Shown here: in pieces, positions 1 through 8,993 of the stretch
How positions within the stretch are numbered: position 1 is the stretch's first letter
Layout of the letters: every line of letters starts with the position of its first letter
NCBI RefSeq assembly: GCF_014206815.1
Contig: NZ_JACHNP010000003.1
Coordinates: 1 to 64,000 of the forward strand
DNA from: Xanthomonas sp. F10
Lineage (GTDB): Bacteria > Pseudomonadota > Gammaproteobacteria > Xanthomonadales > Xanthomonadaceae
Reading direction: 5' to 3'
Length of the DNA: 64,000 bases
Program-made: the position numbers and the translations under genes
The notes under the pieces: generated by a model
The model's input: the letters and a program-made list of their open reading frames with translations, nothing else
Told to the model about the DNA's origin: nothing
The model's database searches: none

Positions 1-11
1 CTTGCGGGCGA

Positions 12-46
12 GTTACTTTTCTTTGCTCGCGCAAAGAAAAGGTAAC
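12..46. repeat. A/T-rich inverted repeat (hairpin element)
   Basis: A 14-15 bp stem (positions 12-26 against 31-46, one extra G in the right arm) closes over the 4-base loop TCGC. It stands out against the GC-rich surroundings and resembles a recurrent intergenic hairpin that I recall from Xanthomonas genomes. It lies ahead of the ABC operon with about 330 bp between; it could be a repeat or the end of an upstream transcript. Confidence 0.6.
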
Positions 47-226
47 CAAAAGAAAGCGCGCCCTGCCTCGCGCCCTCCGCGCTAACGCGCTCCGGATCCG
101 CGTCCAGCCCGGGGATCCGCGGAAGGGGCATCCTGCCCCTGCCGCGGACGGCGTACATCCATGTACGCCGCCCCTTCGGGGTTTTTCCCCGCGCTGGCCG
201 CCGCTTCGGAAGGGAACCCGGCAAGT

Positions 227-320
227 CAAAAGCAAAAACAACGGCAACGGCAGAAGCAACAACCACTGCAGCTGCACTTGCAACAGCAACAGAAAAATCA
301 AAAGCAAAAGCAACGGTAAT
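227..320. repeat. Low-complexity CAA/AGC-rich tract upstream of the ABC exporter operon
   Basis: The stretch is made of irregular repeats of AAAGCAA, CAACGGC and CAACAGC units and is much richer in A than its neighbours. No gene is seen in it. It sits about 60 bp before the ABC ATPase start, so it may be part of that operon's leader. Function is unknown. Confidence 0.5.
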
Positions 321-380
321 CCCCTCGCCGCCATCGGCGACCACATCGCCTCCACCTCGTCCACCGCCAGGAACACCACC

Positions 381-1070
<690 letters not shown>

Positions 1071-1083
1071 GCGAGGCGATGCC

Positions 1084-2241
1084 ATGAAGTATTTCTCGTT
1101 GATCTGGGCGCAACTGTTCCGCAGCAAGACGCGGACCGTGCTGACCCTGTTCTCGGTGATCGTCGCGTTCCTGCTGTTCGGCCTGCTCGACTCGGTGCGC
1201 GTGGCGTTCACCGCCGGCGGCTCGGTGGAAGGGGTCAACCGCCTGGTCGTGGCCTCGCGCCTGTCGATCACCCAGTCCCTGCCGGTGCGCCTGGAAGCGC
1301 AGATCCGCAGCGTGCCCGGCGTGCGCGACGTGACCTATGCGATGTGGTTCGGCGGCATCTACAAGGATCCCAAGGACTTCTTCCCCAACTTCTCGGTCGC
1401 GCCGAACTTCTTCGACGTGTACAGCGAATACGAACTGCCGCCTGAGCAGCTCAAGGCCTTCCGCGAGACCCGCACCGGTGCGGCCGTGGGCGAAGCGCTG
1501 GCGAAGAAGTACGGCTGGAAGGTCGGCGACGTGATCCCGCTGCAGGCCACCATCTTCCCGCGTGGCGGCAGCAACGACTGGCCGCTGGAGTTGAAGGCGA
1601 TCTTCCGCGCCAAGGACCGTGCCAACGTGCAGGCCGAGAACCAGTTGATGATGAACTGGAAGTACTTCGACGAGAGCAACGACTACATCAAGGGCAAGGT
1701 CAGCTGGTACACGGTGCGGCTGGACAACCCGGAGCACGCCTCGCGCGTGGCGCAGGCGATCGATGCGCTGTCGGCCAACTCCGACCACGAGACCAAGTCG
1801 CAGACCGAGTCGGCGTTCCAGCAGGCGTTCGTCAAGCAGTTCGCCGACATCGGCCTGATCGTCACCTCGATCATGGGCGCGGTGTTCTTCACCCTGGTGC
1901 TGCTCACCGGCAACACCATGGCGCAGGCGGTGCGCGAGCGCATCCCGGAACTGGCCACGCTCAAGACCCTGGGCTTCCAGGACCGCACGGTGCTGACCCT
2001 GGTGATCGTGGAGTCGGTGCTGCTGATCGTGCTCGGCGGCCTGCTCGGCATGGCGCTGGCGGCGGCGGCGATCCCGGTGCTGGCCAGCGCCAGCCGCGGC
2101 GCGCTGCCGGTGCACGCGGTGCCGGTGCAGACCTGGCTGATCGGCGCGGCGCTGATGCTGGTCATCGGCGTGGTGGTCGGCCTGTTGCCGGCGCTGCGCG
2201 CGCAGCGGCTGAAGATCGTCGACGCCCTGGCCGGGCGTTGA
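1084..2241 (+). CDS. ABC exporter permease with FtsX/MacB domain (first)
   Basis: Inner-membrane subunit of 385 residues. One membrane helix near residues 14-38 is followed by a periplasmic domain of about 220 residues (MacB periplasmic core type) and three C-terminal helices (about 258-280, 300-330 and 350-372), which is the standard four-helix type VII ABC topology. The gene starts 13 bp after the ATPase stop, consistent with one operon. It differs from the second permease in its periplasmic domain, so the transporter would be heterodimeric. Substrate unknown. Confidence 0.9.
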   Translation: MKYFSLIWAQLFRSKTRTVLTLFSVIVAFLLFGLLDSVRVAFTAGGSVEGVNRLVVASRLSITQSLPVRLEAQIRSVPGVRDVTYAMWFGGIYKDPKDFFPNFSVAPNFFDVYSEYELPPEQLKAFRETRTGAAVGEALAKKYGWKVGDVIPLQATIFPRGGSNDWPLELKAIFRAKDRANVQAENQLMMNWKYFDESNDYIKGKVSWYTVRLDNPEHASRVAQAIDALSANSDHETKSQTESAFQQAFVKQFADIGLIVTSIMGAVFFTLVLLTGNTMAQAVRERIPELATLKTLGFQDRTVLTLVIVESVLLIVLGGLLGMALAAAAIPVLASASRGALPVHAVPVQTWLIGAALMLVIGVVVGLLPALRAQRLKIVDALAGR

Positions 2242-2305
2242 GCCCGCGCTTTCTCTCCAGCACATCGATGCCACGGACGGCGACGCAGACCCGAGGAACA
2301 ACGCA

Positions 2306-3616
2306 ATGAAGATGCAATGGTTATGGAATGTCCTGGCGATCGCGGCGCTGGCGATCGGCCTGGGAATCTGGATCGCCCTGCCCTGGTTCATGGTCCTGGC
2401 GCTGGTGGCGGTGCTCGCCGTGCTGCTGCTGGTCACCCGCAGCGGCCGGCTGTCGCTCGCCGCCGCGCGCATCGGCATCGCCAGCCTGCCGCAGCGCTGG
2501 GGCGCCAGTTCGGTGATCGTGGTCGGCATCGCCGGCGTGGTCGGCGTGCTGGTGGCGATGCTGGCGATGGGCCAGGGCTTCCAGGCGACCCTGGAGAGCA
2601 CCGGCGACGACACCACCGCCATCGTGCTGCGCGGCGGCTCGCAGGCCGAGACCAACTCGGTCATCACCCGCGACCAGGTGCCGCTGATCGCCGGCCTGGC
2701 CGGCGTGGCGCGCGGCGCCGACAACCGCCCGCTGGTCTCGCCGGAGCTGTCGCAGGTGGTGAACCTGCTGTCCAAGTCCGACGGCACCGACGTCAACGCG
2801 CAGTTCCGCGGCGTCGGCGAGCAGGGCTGGGCGGTGCACGACAAGGTCAAGATCCTGCAGGGCCGTCGCTTCACTCCCGGCCTGCGCGAGATCGTGGTCG
2901 GCAAGGGCGCACAGTCGCAGTTCCGCGGCCTGCAACTCGGCCAGACCCTGACCCTGGGCAACCAGACCTGGACCGTGGTCGGCGTGTTCGCCAGCGGCGA
3001 CGCGCACGACTCGGAGCTGTGGACCGACACCCAGACCCTGGCCACCACCTACAACCGCAGCGCCTACCAGTCGATCAGCGTGCGCACCCAGGGCCAGGAC
3101 GGCTTCCGCCAGTTCAAGGCGGCGATGGACGCCGACCCGCGGCTGAAGCTGGACGTGTTCACCACCCGCGAGTACTACCGCAAGCAGGGCGGCAACCTCA
3201 GCAAGGTGCTGGAGGTCCTGGGCACTTTCATCGGCACCATCATGGCGATCGGCGCGGTGTTCGGCGCGCTCAACACCATGTACGCGGCGGTGGCCACCCG
3301 CGCCCGCGAGATCGCCACCATGCGCGCGCTCGGCTTCCGCGGGCTGCCGGTGGTGGTGGCGGTGATGCTGGAGACCATGCTGCTGGCGCTGCTCGGCGGG
3401 GTGCTGGGCGGGCTGATCGCCTGGGCGATCTTCAACGGCTACAGCGTCTCCACCCTGGGCAGCAACTTCAGCCAGGTGGTGTTCCAGTTCAAGGTCTCCC
3501 CGCCGCTGCTGTGGACCGGACTGAAGTGGGCGCTGGGCATCGGCCTGGTCGGCGGCCTGTTCCCGGCGCTGCGTGCGGCGCGCCTGCCGATCACCACCGC
3601 CCTGCGCGCGCTGTAG
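2306..3616 (+). CDS. ABC exporter permease with FtsX/MacB domain (second)
   Basis: Second permease of the exporter, 436 residues. The N-terminus has an extra pair of hydrophobic segments (about 6-45) before the usual first helix (about 68-92). A periplasmic MacB-like core follows, then three helices in the last third, with the small-residue-rich region near 'GALNTMYAAVATR' typical of FtsX-like domains. It lies 64 bp behind the first permease on the same strand. Two unlike permeases with one ATPase suggest a LolCDE-like or peptide/antibiotic exporter; the direction is inferred from the family. Confidence 0.9.
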   Translation: MKMQWLWNVLAIAALAIGLGIWIALPWFMVLALVAVLAVLLLVTRSGRLSLAAARIGIASLPQRWGASSVIVVGIAGVVGVLVAMLAMGQGFQATLESTGDDTTAIVLRGGSQAETNSVITRDQVPLIAGLAGVARGADNRPLVSPELSQVVNLLSKSDGTDVNAQFRGVGEQGWAVHDKVKILQGRRFTPGLREIVVGKGAQSQFRGLQLGQTLTLGNQTWTVVGVFASGDAHDSELWTDTQTLATTYNRSAYQSISVRTQGQDGFRQFKAAMDADPRLKLDVFTTREYYRKQGGNLSKVLEVLGTFIGTIMAIGAVFGALNTMYAAVATRAREIATMRALGFRGLPVVVAVMLETMLLALLGGVLGGLIAWAIFNGYSVSTLGSNFSQVVFQFKVSPPLLWTGLKWALGIGLVGGLFPALRAARLPITTALRAL

Positions 3617-3765
3617 CGCCAGGTCCGGCGGGCCGGGCCGGGATCGCCTTCGCGGCCCGGCCCAATGGCCGCTGACGCGTCATCGTTTCGTCATCGAAAC
3701 GCGGTAGAACGGCCGCCGCCGAGGCGCTAGCCTGCGCGGCCATTTGGTTCCACGCCGCCACGTCC

Positions 3766-4908
3766 ATGTCCTCGCGCCTGCGCCTGTTGCTCGTCCTCTG
3801 CGCCAGCCTGTGGCTGAGCGCCTGCTCCTCCACCTCGCTCAGCGACCGCCTGGTCGCGCCGGGCGGCGTGTCGCCGCTGATGGACGAGGAGCGCATCCAG
3901 AGCCTGCTGGCGACCCTGCCCAACCGCAGCGGCCACGTGGTGGTGCCGGGCGGCATCCCGATCTTCTGGCGCGCCATCGACCCGGGCGACTACCACATGC
4001 GCTACCGCTACGAGCACGCCGGCCGCGACGCCAGCGGCCACGAGCACGCCGACTTCGCCATGGAGGTGGCGACCCCGGCGCCGGCCACGCATGCCGCCCC
4101 GCGCGGTACCGTGGTGCTGCTGCACGGCTGGATGATGGACGGCGACTCGCTGCTGCCGTGGTCGCTGGACCTGGCCCAGGCCGGCTACCGCAGCATCAGC
4201 ATCGACCTGCGCAACCACGGCCGCTCTGGCGGCGGCCCGGCCGGCTACGGCACCCGCGAGTCCGACGACGTGGTCGCGGTGATCCGCGCCCTGCGCGCCA
4301 GCGGCGAGGTGCAGGGCCCGGTGTACCTGTTCGGCGTGTCCTATGGCGCGGCCACCGCGCTGTTCGCCGCGCAGAAGCTCGGCGATCAGGTCGATGGCGT
4401 GGTCGCGATGGAATCGTTCGCCAACGCCGGCCGCGGCATCCGCGACATGATCCCGCACATGCTCGCCAGTCGCCCGCGCGGCTGGATGGCCAGCGCGGCG
4501 ATGGACCTGGCGCGCTGGCGCTACGGCGGGCAGAACCTGGACGCGGTGATCGCCAACGCCAACCAGCGCCTGGCGCTGAACCTGGACCAGGTCGACGTCA
4601 CCGCCGCCGCGCGCGCCGCGCCGGCCTGCGTGCTGCTGCTGCACGGCAGCGCCGACCAGCACATCCCGGTGGCGCACGGCCGCCTGCTGGCGCTGGACGC
4701 GCCGCGCGCGCACTACCTGGAGATGCCGGGCGAGAACCACCTGAGCCTGCCGATGCGGCTGGACCTGCTGGCGCCGACCGTGGAGGACTGGTTTGCCGAG
4801 CTGCCGGCGCCGCGCCACGACGGTCGCTGCCCGCAGCCGCTGCCGCCGCGTGCAGGCCCCGAGCTGCAGCTAACGGGTGAGCCGGCGGCGAACGGTAGCC
4901 GGGGCTGA
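3766..4908 (+). CDS. Lipoprotein alpha/beta hydrolase
   Basis: Predicted serine hydrolase anchored in an envelope membrane. The N-terminal signal ends in a lipobox LSAC with the acylated Cys at residue 20. The fold shows the oxyanion-side HG (120-121), the nucleophile elbow GVSYG (Ser192), a likely acid in 'GSADQH' (Asp298) and a likely catalytic His in 'GENH' (His325), so the triad seems complete. The last 50 or so residues are Pro/Arg-rich and outside the fold. It is 150 bp downstream of the ABC operon and may be transcribed separately. Natural substrate unknown: esterase, thioesterase and peptidase activities are all possible. Confidence 0.88.
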   Translation: MSSRLRLLLVLCASLWLSACSSTSLSDRLVAPGGVSPLMDEERIQSLLATLPNRSGHVVVPGGIPIFWRAIDPGDYHMRYRYEHAGRDASGHEHADFAMEVATPAPATHAAPRGTVVLLHGWMMDGDSLLPWSLDLAQAGYRSISIDLRNHGRSGGGPAGYGTRESDDVVAVIRALRASGEVQGPVYLFGVSYGAATALFAAQKLGDQVDGVVAMESFANAGRGIRDMIPHMLASRPRGWMASAAMDLARWRYGGQNLDAVIANANQRLALNLDQVDVTAAARAAPACVLLLHGSADQHIPVAHGRLLALDAPRAHYLEMPGENHLSLPMRLDLLAPTVEDWFAELPAPRHDGRCPQPLPPRAGPELQLTGEPAANGSRG

Positions 4909-4941
4909 GCCGGGATGACCAGCCATTCGGCTGTGGAAAGC

Positions 4942-5030
4942 GGGGAGTCGGGATTGGGGAGTCGTAACGGCGGCTGCGCTGCTTCTGCTCTTGCCAATCC
5001 CGAATCCCTAATGCCCAATCCCCACTCGCC
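4942..5030. repeat. Heptad-repeat element with inverted arms, between convergent genes
   Basis: The left arm (4942-4964) is built of GGGATTG/GGGGAGTC units; the right arm (4994-5030) is their reverse complement. The element sits between the hydrolase and rarD, which converge here, and the right arm runs into the rarD stop region so that the last few RarD residues are encoded by repeat sequence. Similar paired arms occur near 47.4 and 63.1 kb. Confidence 0.7.
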
Positions 5031-5925
5031 GCCACACGCCTGACCGCCACAAGCTCTCACCGGCGAACACCAGCAATCCAACCCAGATCGCGGCAAACCC
5101 GATCGCCTTGCCGGCGTCGAACGGTTCGCGGAAGAACCATACGCCCAGCAGCAACTGCAGGCTCGGCGCGATGTACTGCAGCAGCCCGACCAGCGACAGC
5201 GGGATGCGCCGCACGCCGTAGGCGAAACCGATCAGCGGCACTGCAGTGACCACGCCGCCGAACACCAGCAGCAGGTCGTTGCGCCAGCCCCACTCGCCGG
5301 CGAAGCCGCCGCCGTGGCCGGCCTCGCCCCACAGCACGAAGCCCAGCGCCGGCAGGAACAGGTACAGGCTTTCCACGCCCAGCCCGGCCACCGCATCCAC
5401 CTGCACCAGCTTGCGCAGCAGGCCGTACAGCCCGAACGAGCCGGCCAGGCCCAGTGCGATCCACGGCAGGGTGCCGGCGTCGACGGTCAGCCAGGCCACG
5501 CCGAGCGCGGCGCAGGCCACCGCCAGCCACTGCAACGGGTGCAGCCGCTCATGCAGCACCAGCACCCCGAGCAGCACGTTGACCAGCGGATTGATGAAGT
5601 AGCCCAGGCTGGTCTCGATCACGTGGCCGGCATTGACCGCCCAGATGTACAGCCCCCAGTTGAAGGCGATCGCCAGGCTGCTCAGCGCCAGCGTGGCCAG
5701 CGCGCGCGGCTGCGCGGCGATGCGCCGCCACCACTGCAGGCGCGCGCTGTATGCCAGCCAGGCCACCACCAGCAGCGTGCTCCACACGATGCGGTGGGCG
5801 ATGATGTGCGGCGATGGCACCGCCTGCAGCAGGTGCCAGTACACCGGCACCACACCCCACAGGGCGAAGGTCGCCGCGGTGATCCACAGCCCACGCCGCG
5901 CGTCCTGCGCGGAGGCCGTGGTCAT
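5008..5925 (-). CDS. rarD: RarD-type EamA family transporter
   Basis: Ten-helix drug/metabolite transporter of 305 residues in the inner membrane. The stretch NWGLYIWAVNAGHVIETSLG (about residues 90-109) is the hallmark of the RarD branch, and two EamA halves are visible. The start ATG overlaps the stop of the upstream yedA-like gene as ATGA, so the two are translationally coupled and a longer reading from further upstream is unlikely. RarD was named from chloramphenicol sensitivity; the true substrate is unknown. The final residues are encoded by an intergenic heptad repeat, suggesting the 3' end was changed by the repeat. Confidence 0.92.
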   Translation of the reverse strand: MTTASAQDARRGLWITAATFALWGVVPVYWHLLQAVPSPHIIAHRIVWSTLLVVAWLAYSARLQWWRRIAAQPRALATLALSSLAIAFNWGLYIWAVNAGHVIETSLGYFINPLVNVLLGVLVLHERLHPLQWLAVACAALGVAWLTVDAGTLPWIALGLAGSFGLYGLLRKLVQVDAVAGLGVESLYLFLPALGFVLWGEAGHGGGFAGEWGWRNDLLLVFGGVVTAVPLIGFAYGVRRIPLSLVGLLQYIAPSLQLLLGVWFFREPFDAGKAIGFAAIWVGLLVFAGESLWRSGVWRRVGIGH

Positions 5926-6818
5926 CGCCGGGTCCTCGCCACGGTGATCACCACCACCCCGGCCAGGATCACCGCCATCGCGCCGACGTCGCTGGCGCTG
6001 AAGCGCTCCTGGCCGAGCCAGCTGCCCAGCGCCACCGCGATCACCGGATTGACGTAGGCATAGCTGCCGGCCAGGGCCGGGCGCACGTTCTGCAGCAGCC
6101 ACACGTAGGCGGTGAAGGCGACGATCGAGCCGAACACGCACAGGTAGGCCACCGCCAGCAGGCCCTGCGCGCTCGGCAGGGTGTGCAGGCGTTCGCCGCT
6201 GAGCAGGCCGATCGCCACCAGCATCACGCCGCCGCACAGCATCTGCCCGGCAGCCGCCATGAACGGCATCGGCAGGTCGCGCCCGCGCGACCACACCGAG
6301 CCGAACGCCCAGCCGATCGGCGCGATCAACAGCAGCACCAGGCCCAGCGGACTGGCAGTGAGACTGCTGCCGGCGTTGAGCCACACCACCCCGGCGAAGC
6401 CGACCACGATACCCAGCCACTCGCCGCGGCTGGCATGGTGGCCGCGCAGCGTGCCGAACAGCGCCATCCACAGCGGCACCGAGGCCACCGCCACCGCCGC
6501 TAACCCCGACGACACCTGGCGCTCGGCCAGCACCACCAGGCCGTTGCCGCAGACCAGCATGAGTGCGCCGAGCATGGCCAGCGGCCGCCACTGCGCGCGC
6601 GTGGGCGCGGCCACGCCGCGCCAGCGCAGCACCGCGTACAGCACGCTGCCGGCGATCACGAAGCGGGTGCCGGAGACCACGCTCAGCGGCGGCGCGCCGC
6701 CTTCCAGGGCGAAGCGGATCGCCAGATAGGTCGAGCCCCAGACGACGTAGACCAGGAACAGGGCGAGAACGACGAAGCCGCCGCGCGCAGGCGCGGCAGC
6801 GACAGGAGCAGACGGCAT
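5922..6818 (-). CDS. yedA: YedA-type EamA family transporter
   Basis: 298-residue inner-membrane protein with ten hydrophobic segments in two EamA repeats. The N-terminus carries VVWGSTYLAIRFALEGG, followed by 'LMLVCGNGLVVLAERQ', both typical of YedA-like exporters. It is the first gene of a two-gene operon with rarD (4-bp ATGA overlap). A decayed piece of a closely similar gene is seen at 7486-7575. Substrate unknown; amino acid or metabolite efflux is usual for the superfamily. Confidence 0.9.
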   Translation of the reverse strand: MPSAPVAAAPARGGFVVLALFLVYVVWGSTYLAIRFALEGGAPPLSVVSGTRFVIAGSVLYAVLRWRGVAAPTRAQWRPLAMLGALMLVCGNGLVVLAERQVSSGLAAVAVASVPLWMALFGTLRGHHASRGEWLGIVVGFAGVVWLNAGSSLTASPLGLVLLLIAPIGWAFGSVWSRGRDLPMPFMAAAGQMLCGGVMLVAIGLLSGERLHTLPSAQGLLAVAYLCVFGSIVAFTAYVWLLQNVRPALAGSYAYVNPVIAVALGSWLGQERFSASDVGAMAVILAGVVVITVARTRR

Positions 6819-6940
6819 CGGACGGCGCCAGAGACAGCAGGGGCGCTATTCTAGAGCACCTGCTCTGCGCGCAAGCCCTCTCACCCGCGCGTGTGGCGCT
6901 GCCGCGGCGTGCAGATCACTCGCCAAGAAAGGAGTCGTGG

Positions 6941-7351
6941 ATGACATCACATCGCACCTGGCTCGCGCTGCCCTTGCTGGCCGCGCTCAGCAGCACCAGC
7001 ACGGCACGTCCGCCTGCTGCCCCCTGGGACTTGAACGGGCATCAGTTGCTGGAAGCCCCGCTGGACGGCTCGCTGGCGGCCGACCTGGACCCGCAGCAAC
7101 CGCAGGAACTGCGGGTCATGGTGTCCTCGCGCACGGCGGCGGCATACATGCTCGGCATCGCCGCCGGCAGCGAGGGCGTGCGATGGTGCCGACCGGCCGG
7201 CCAGTCCGGTCCACCGGATGTCCAGGCACTGGTCGCCGATCTCGCCGCGCTGCCCGACGCGCGCCTGGACGCGCGCGCCAGCGACCTGGTCGTGCAGGCC
7301 TTGGCCAAACGGTATCCCTGCAAGTCCACGCCGCGGCGCCCATCGCGCTGA
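6941..7351 (+). CDS. Small secreted protein, Rap1a/Tai-like
   Basis: Predicted 136-residue periplasmic protein with a short N-terminal signal (residues 1 to about 22). The pattern 'YMLGIAAGSEG', then WCRP, then a helix-rich stretch ending in 'ALAKRYPC' matches the Rap1a/Tai fold, where two Cys residues form a disulphide. Rap1a/Tai proteins include immunity proteins against secreted amidase effectors, but many members sit alone and have no known role; no effector gene is adjacent here. The ATG at 6941 follows AAGAAAGGAG, a good ribosome site. Confidence 0.65.
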   Translation: MTSHRTWLALPLLAALSSTSTARPPAAPWDLNGHQLLEAPLDGSLAADLDPQQPQELRVMVSSRTAAAYMLGIAAGSEGVRWCRPAGQSGPPDVQALVADLAALPDARLDARASDLVVQALAKRYPCKSTPRRPSR

Positions 7352-7485
7352 GGCGCCCGACTGCCTGCAGGGTCGCGTCGGCGCGGCGAGACCGTGATTC
7401 GCCACAGCTGGCGCGATAACCGTAGCGAGTGCCGGCGGGTCATCCACCGTGGCAGCACAGCCGGCCGCCACCCGCCGCAGCGGCG

Positions 7486-7575
7486 CCCGGCGTTCCATCT
7501 GCACCACCAGGCCGGTGTTGCAGGCCAGCACGAGCGCGCCACGACGCGTCAGCGGCCGCCCTGTGCGCGGCCGTC
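7486..7575 (-). pseudogene. Decayed fragment of a yedA-like EamA transporter gene
   Basis: By eye, positions 7486-7540 match the yedA segment around 6517-6571 at 43 of 55 bases, and the match continues with a shared CAGCGGCCGCC. On the minus strand it can be read as 'GALVLACNTGLVVQMERR', corresponding to 'GALMLVCGNGLVVLAERQ' of the neighbouring yedA. The rest of the gene is absent, so this is a remnant of a duplicated or related gene. The remainder of 7352-7793 has no convincing gene. Confidence 0.5.
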
Positions 7576-7793
7576 CCGCGCCGCGCTCCCGCAGAGGAAA
7601 CGCGATCGGTCTCGCGCAAGGAGTGTGCTGCTCAATGCAGTTTCGGCACTGACGTCTTCGCCGATCAGTGGACGTCCATACCGACGTGGCTGGCGCCTGC
7701 CCCGGCGCTGCGTGGTCACCCGAAAGACCTAAGAGACGGTTCAGCCGCGCGGGCGTATCTGTACGCACACACACCTGCTTGCCGAGCACCGCC

Positions 7794-8408
7794 ATGGCCA
7801 TCGATACCGCACTGTCGCCGCTGGGCACCGTCACTCCGTATGGCGCCTCGCCGTATGGCTTTTCCACCCCCGGCGCCTCCAGCGACGCGACCCAGGCCGG
7901 CAATCCGGTGGTCAGCAGCAACGACCCGGCCGCCGTGCAGCAGGCCGTGGAACTGTCCGGCGACGCCTCGGTGATCTTCGGCCTCGGCGGCCTCGCGGGG
8001 ACCATCCCGGCCGACACGGGCCTGACCTACAACGCAGCCGGGCTGTTCAACAGCATCGTCAGCGCGGGCCCGAGCGACGCGAGTTCGACCGCGACCACCG
8101 GCACCTCCGGTTCCAGTACCGATCCCTCGACGTCGACCAGCGGCACTGGCACCTCGACCTCGACGACCACCTCGCCGTATCCCACCCTCGACCAGGCCAC
8201 CCAGACGTACGACCAGGGCCTGCTCGGCACCATCGCCGCGCCGCCGTCGACGCCGGGCTTGTACAACGCCAATGGCGTCTTCAGCAGCCAGGGCCTGACC
8301 CCGCAGCTTTCGTCCCTGCTGCAGTCCAACCCCAGCCTCAGCGGCACGGTGACCGGCGATCTGCTCAATCAGGGCATCGTCGGCGGGTTGATCGATACCA
8401 CCGCCTGA
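7794..8408 (+). CDS. Hypothetical Ser/Thr/Gly-rich protein
   Basis: 204-residue protein I do not recognise. It has no classical signal peptide. The N-terminal half contains 'PYGASPYGFSTPGA', the middle (about residues 98-130) is a low-complexity Ser/Thr/Gly run, and two similar phrases occur on either side of it: 'TYNAAGLFNSIVS' and 'LYNANGVFSSQGL', suggesting a short internal duplication around a linker. Codon use and third-position GC fit a real gene. The start at 7794 follows a GCACCGCC leader without a clear Shine-Dalgarno site, so the start is uncertain. Confidence 0.6.
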   Translation: MAIDTALSPLGTVTPYGASPYGFSTPGASSDATQAGNPVVSSNDPAAVQQAVELSGDASVIFGLGGLAGTIPADTGLTYNAAGLFNSIVSAGPSDASSTATTGTSGSSTDPSTSTSGTGTSTSTTTSPYPTLDQATQTYDQGLLGTIAAPPSTPGLYNANGVFSSQGLTPQLSSLLQSNPSLSGTVTGDLLNQGIVGGLIDTTA

Positions 8409-8492
8409 GCGGCGGCCGCCCTGCAGCGCCAGCGTGCGTCTGACCGGTCAGCGCCCCTTCTCGTCACGACGCGCCCGACAGCGCACGTCCCC

Positions 8493-8560
8493 CGTAGAGC
8501 GGCTTCAGCCGCGACAGGCGTGACCGATAACGCCCGTCGCGGCTGAAGCCGCTCCTACGG
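8493..8560. repeat. REP-like palindrome (GCGGCTTCAGCCGC family)
   Basis: Two inverted copies of 'GAGCGGCTTCAGCCGCGAC' flank a 20-base centre, forming a long hairpin. Related copies occur at 10132-10200, 19562-19631, 39235-39301 and 61967-62034. Confidence 0.85.
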
Positions 8561-8718
8561 ATAACCCTGCAGCACTATTGGGAAGTCCCTTCTGCCGCGA
8601 CACCCAGCGCAACCGTGCGCGTCGGCGGCCATCGCCAACAGGCGCCAGCACTGCGCAACCGGCTTGCCGTGGTGGCCAGCGATGCCGCAGACCCGGCATC
8701 GTCCTCCTGCAAGATCGC

Positions 8719-8886
8719 TCAGCCCGGCATCGCCGGGCCACGGCCTTCAGAGGCATCGCACGCCGCCGGCGACGCATGCCGCTCCAGTGCGTCGGTGTCG
8801 CCACCCGTCTCGCCGGCCAGCGCATCGTTGGCCGCCTGTGCCGCATCTCCCAGGAACAGGGAAGCGGACAGCAGCAACATGCGCAT
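8719..8886 (-). CDS. Possible small secreted peptide
   Basis: A 55-residue frame with a short signal-like N-terminus (MRMLLLSASLFLGDAAQAA) and a polar remainder containing one Cys. A GTG a few codons upstream is an alternative start. It lies behind the MBL-fold gene on the same strand. The remainder is unrecognised and no strong ribosome site is visible, so this may be a chance frame. Confidence 0.35.
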   Translation of the reverse strand: MRMLLLSASLFLGDAAQAANDALAGETGGDTDALERHASPAACDASEGRGPAMPG

Positions 8887-8993
8887 CGGGTTCACGGTCA
8901 CGACCTGGCAACAAGCGGGCCGCACAGTGTAGAGAATGGCGTCGCGCCGAGACAGCGCGGCGACGCTTTCGCGTGCGCGAGGCGAGCTGCCGT

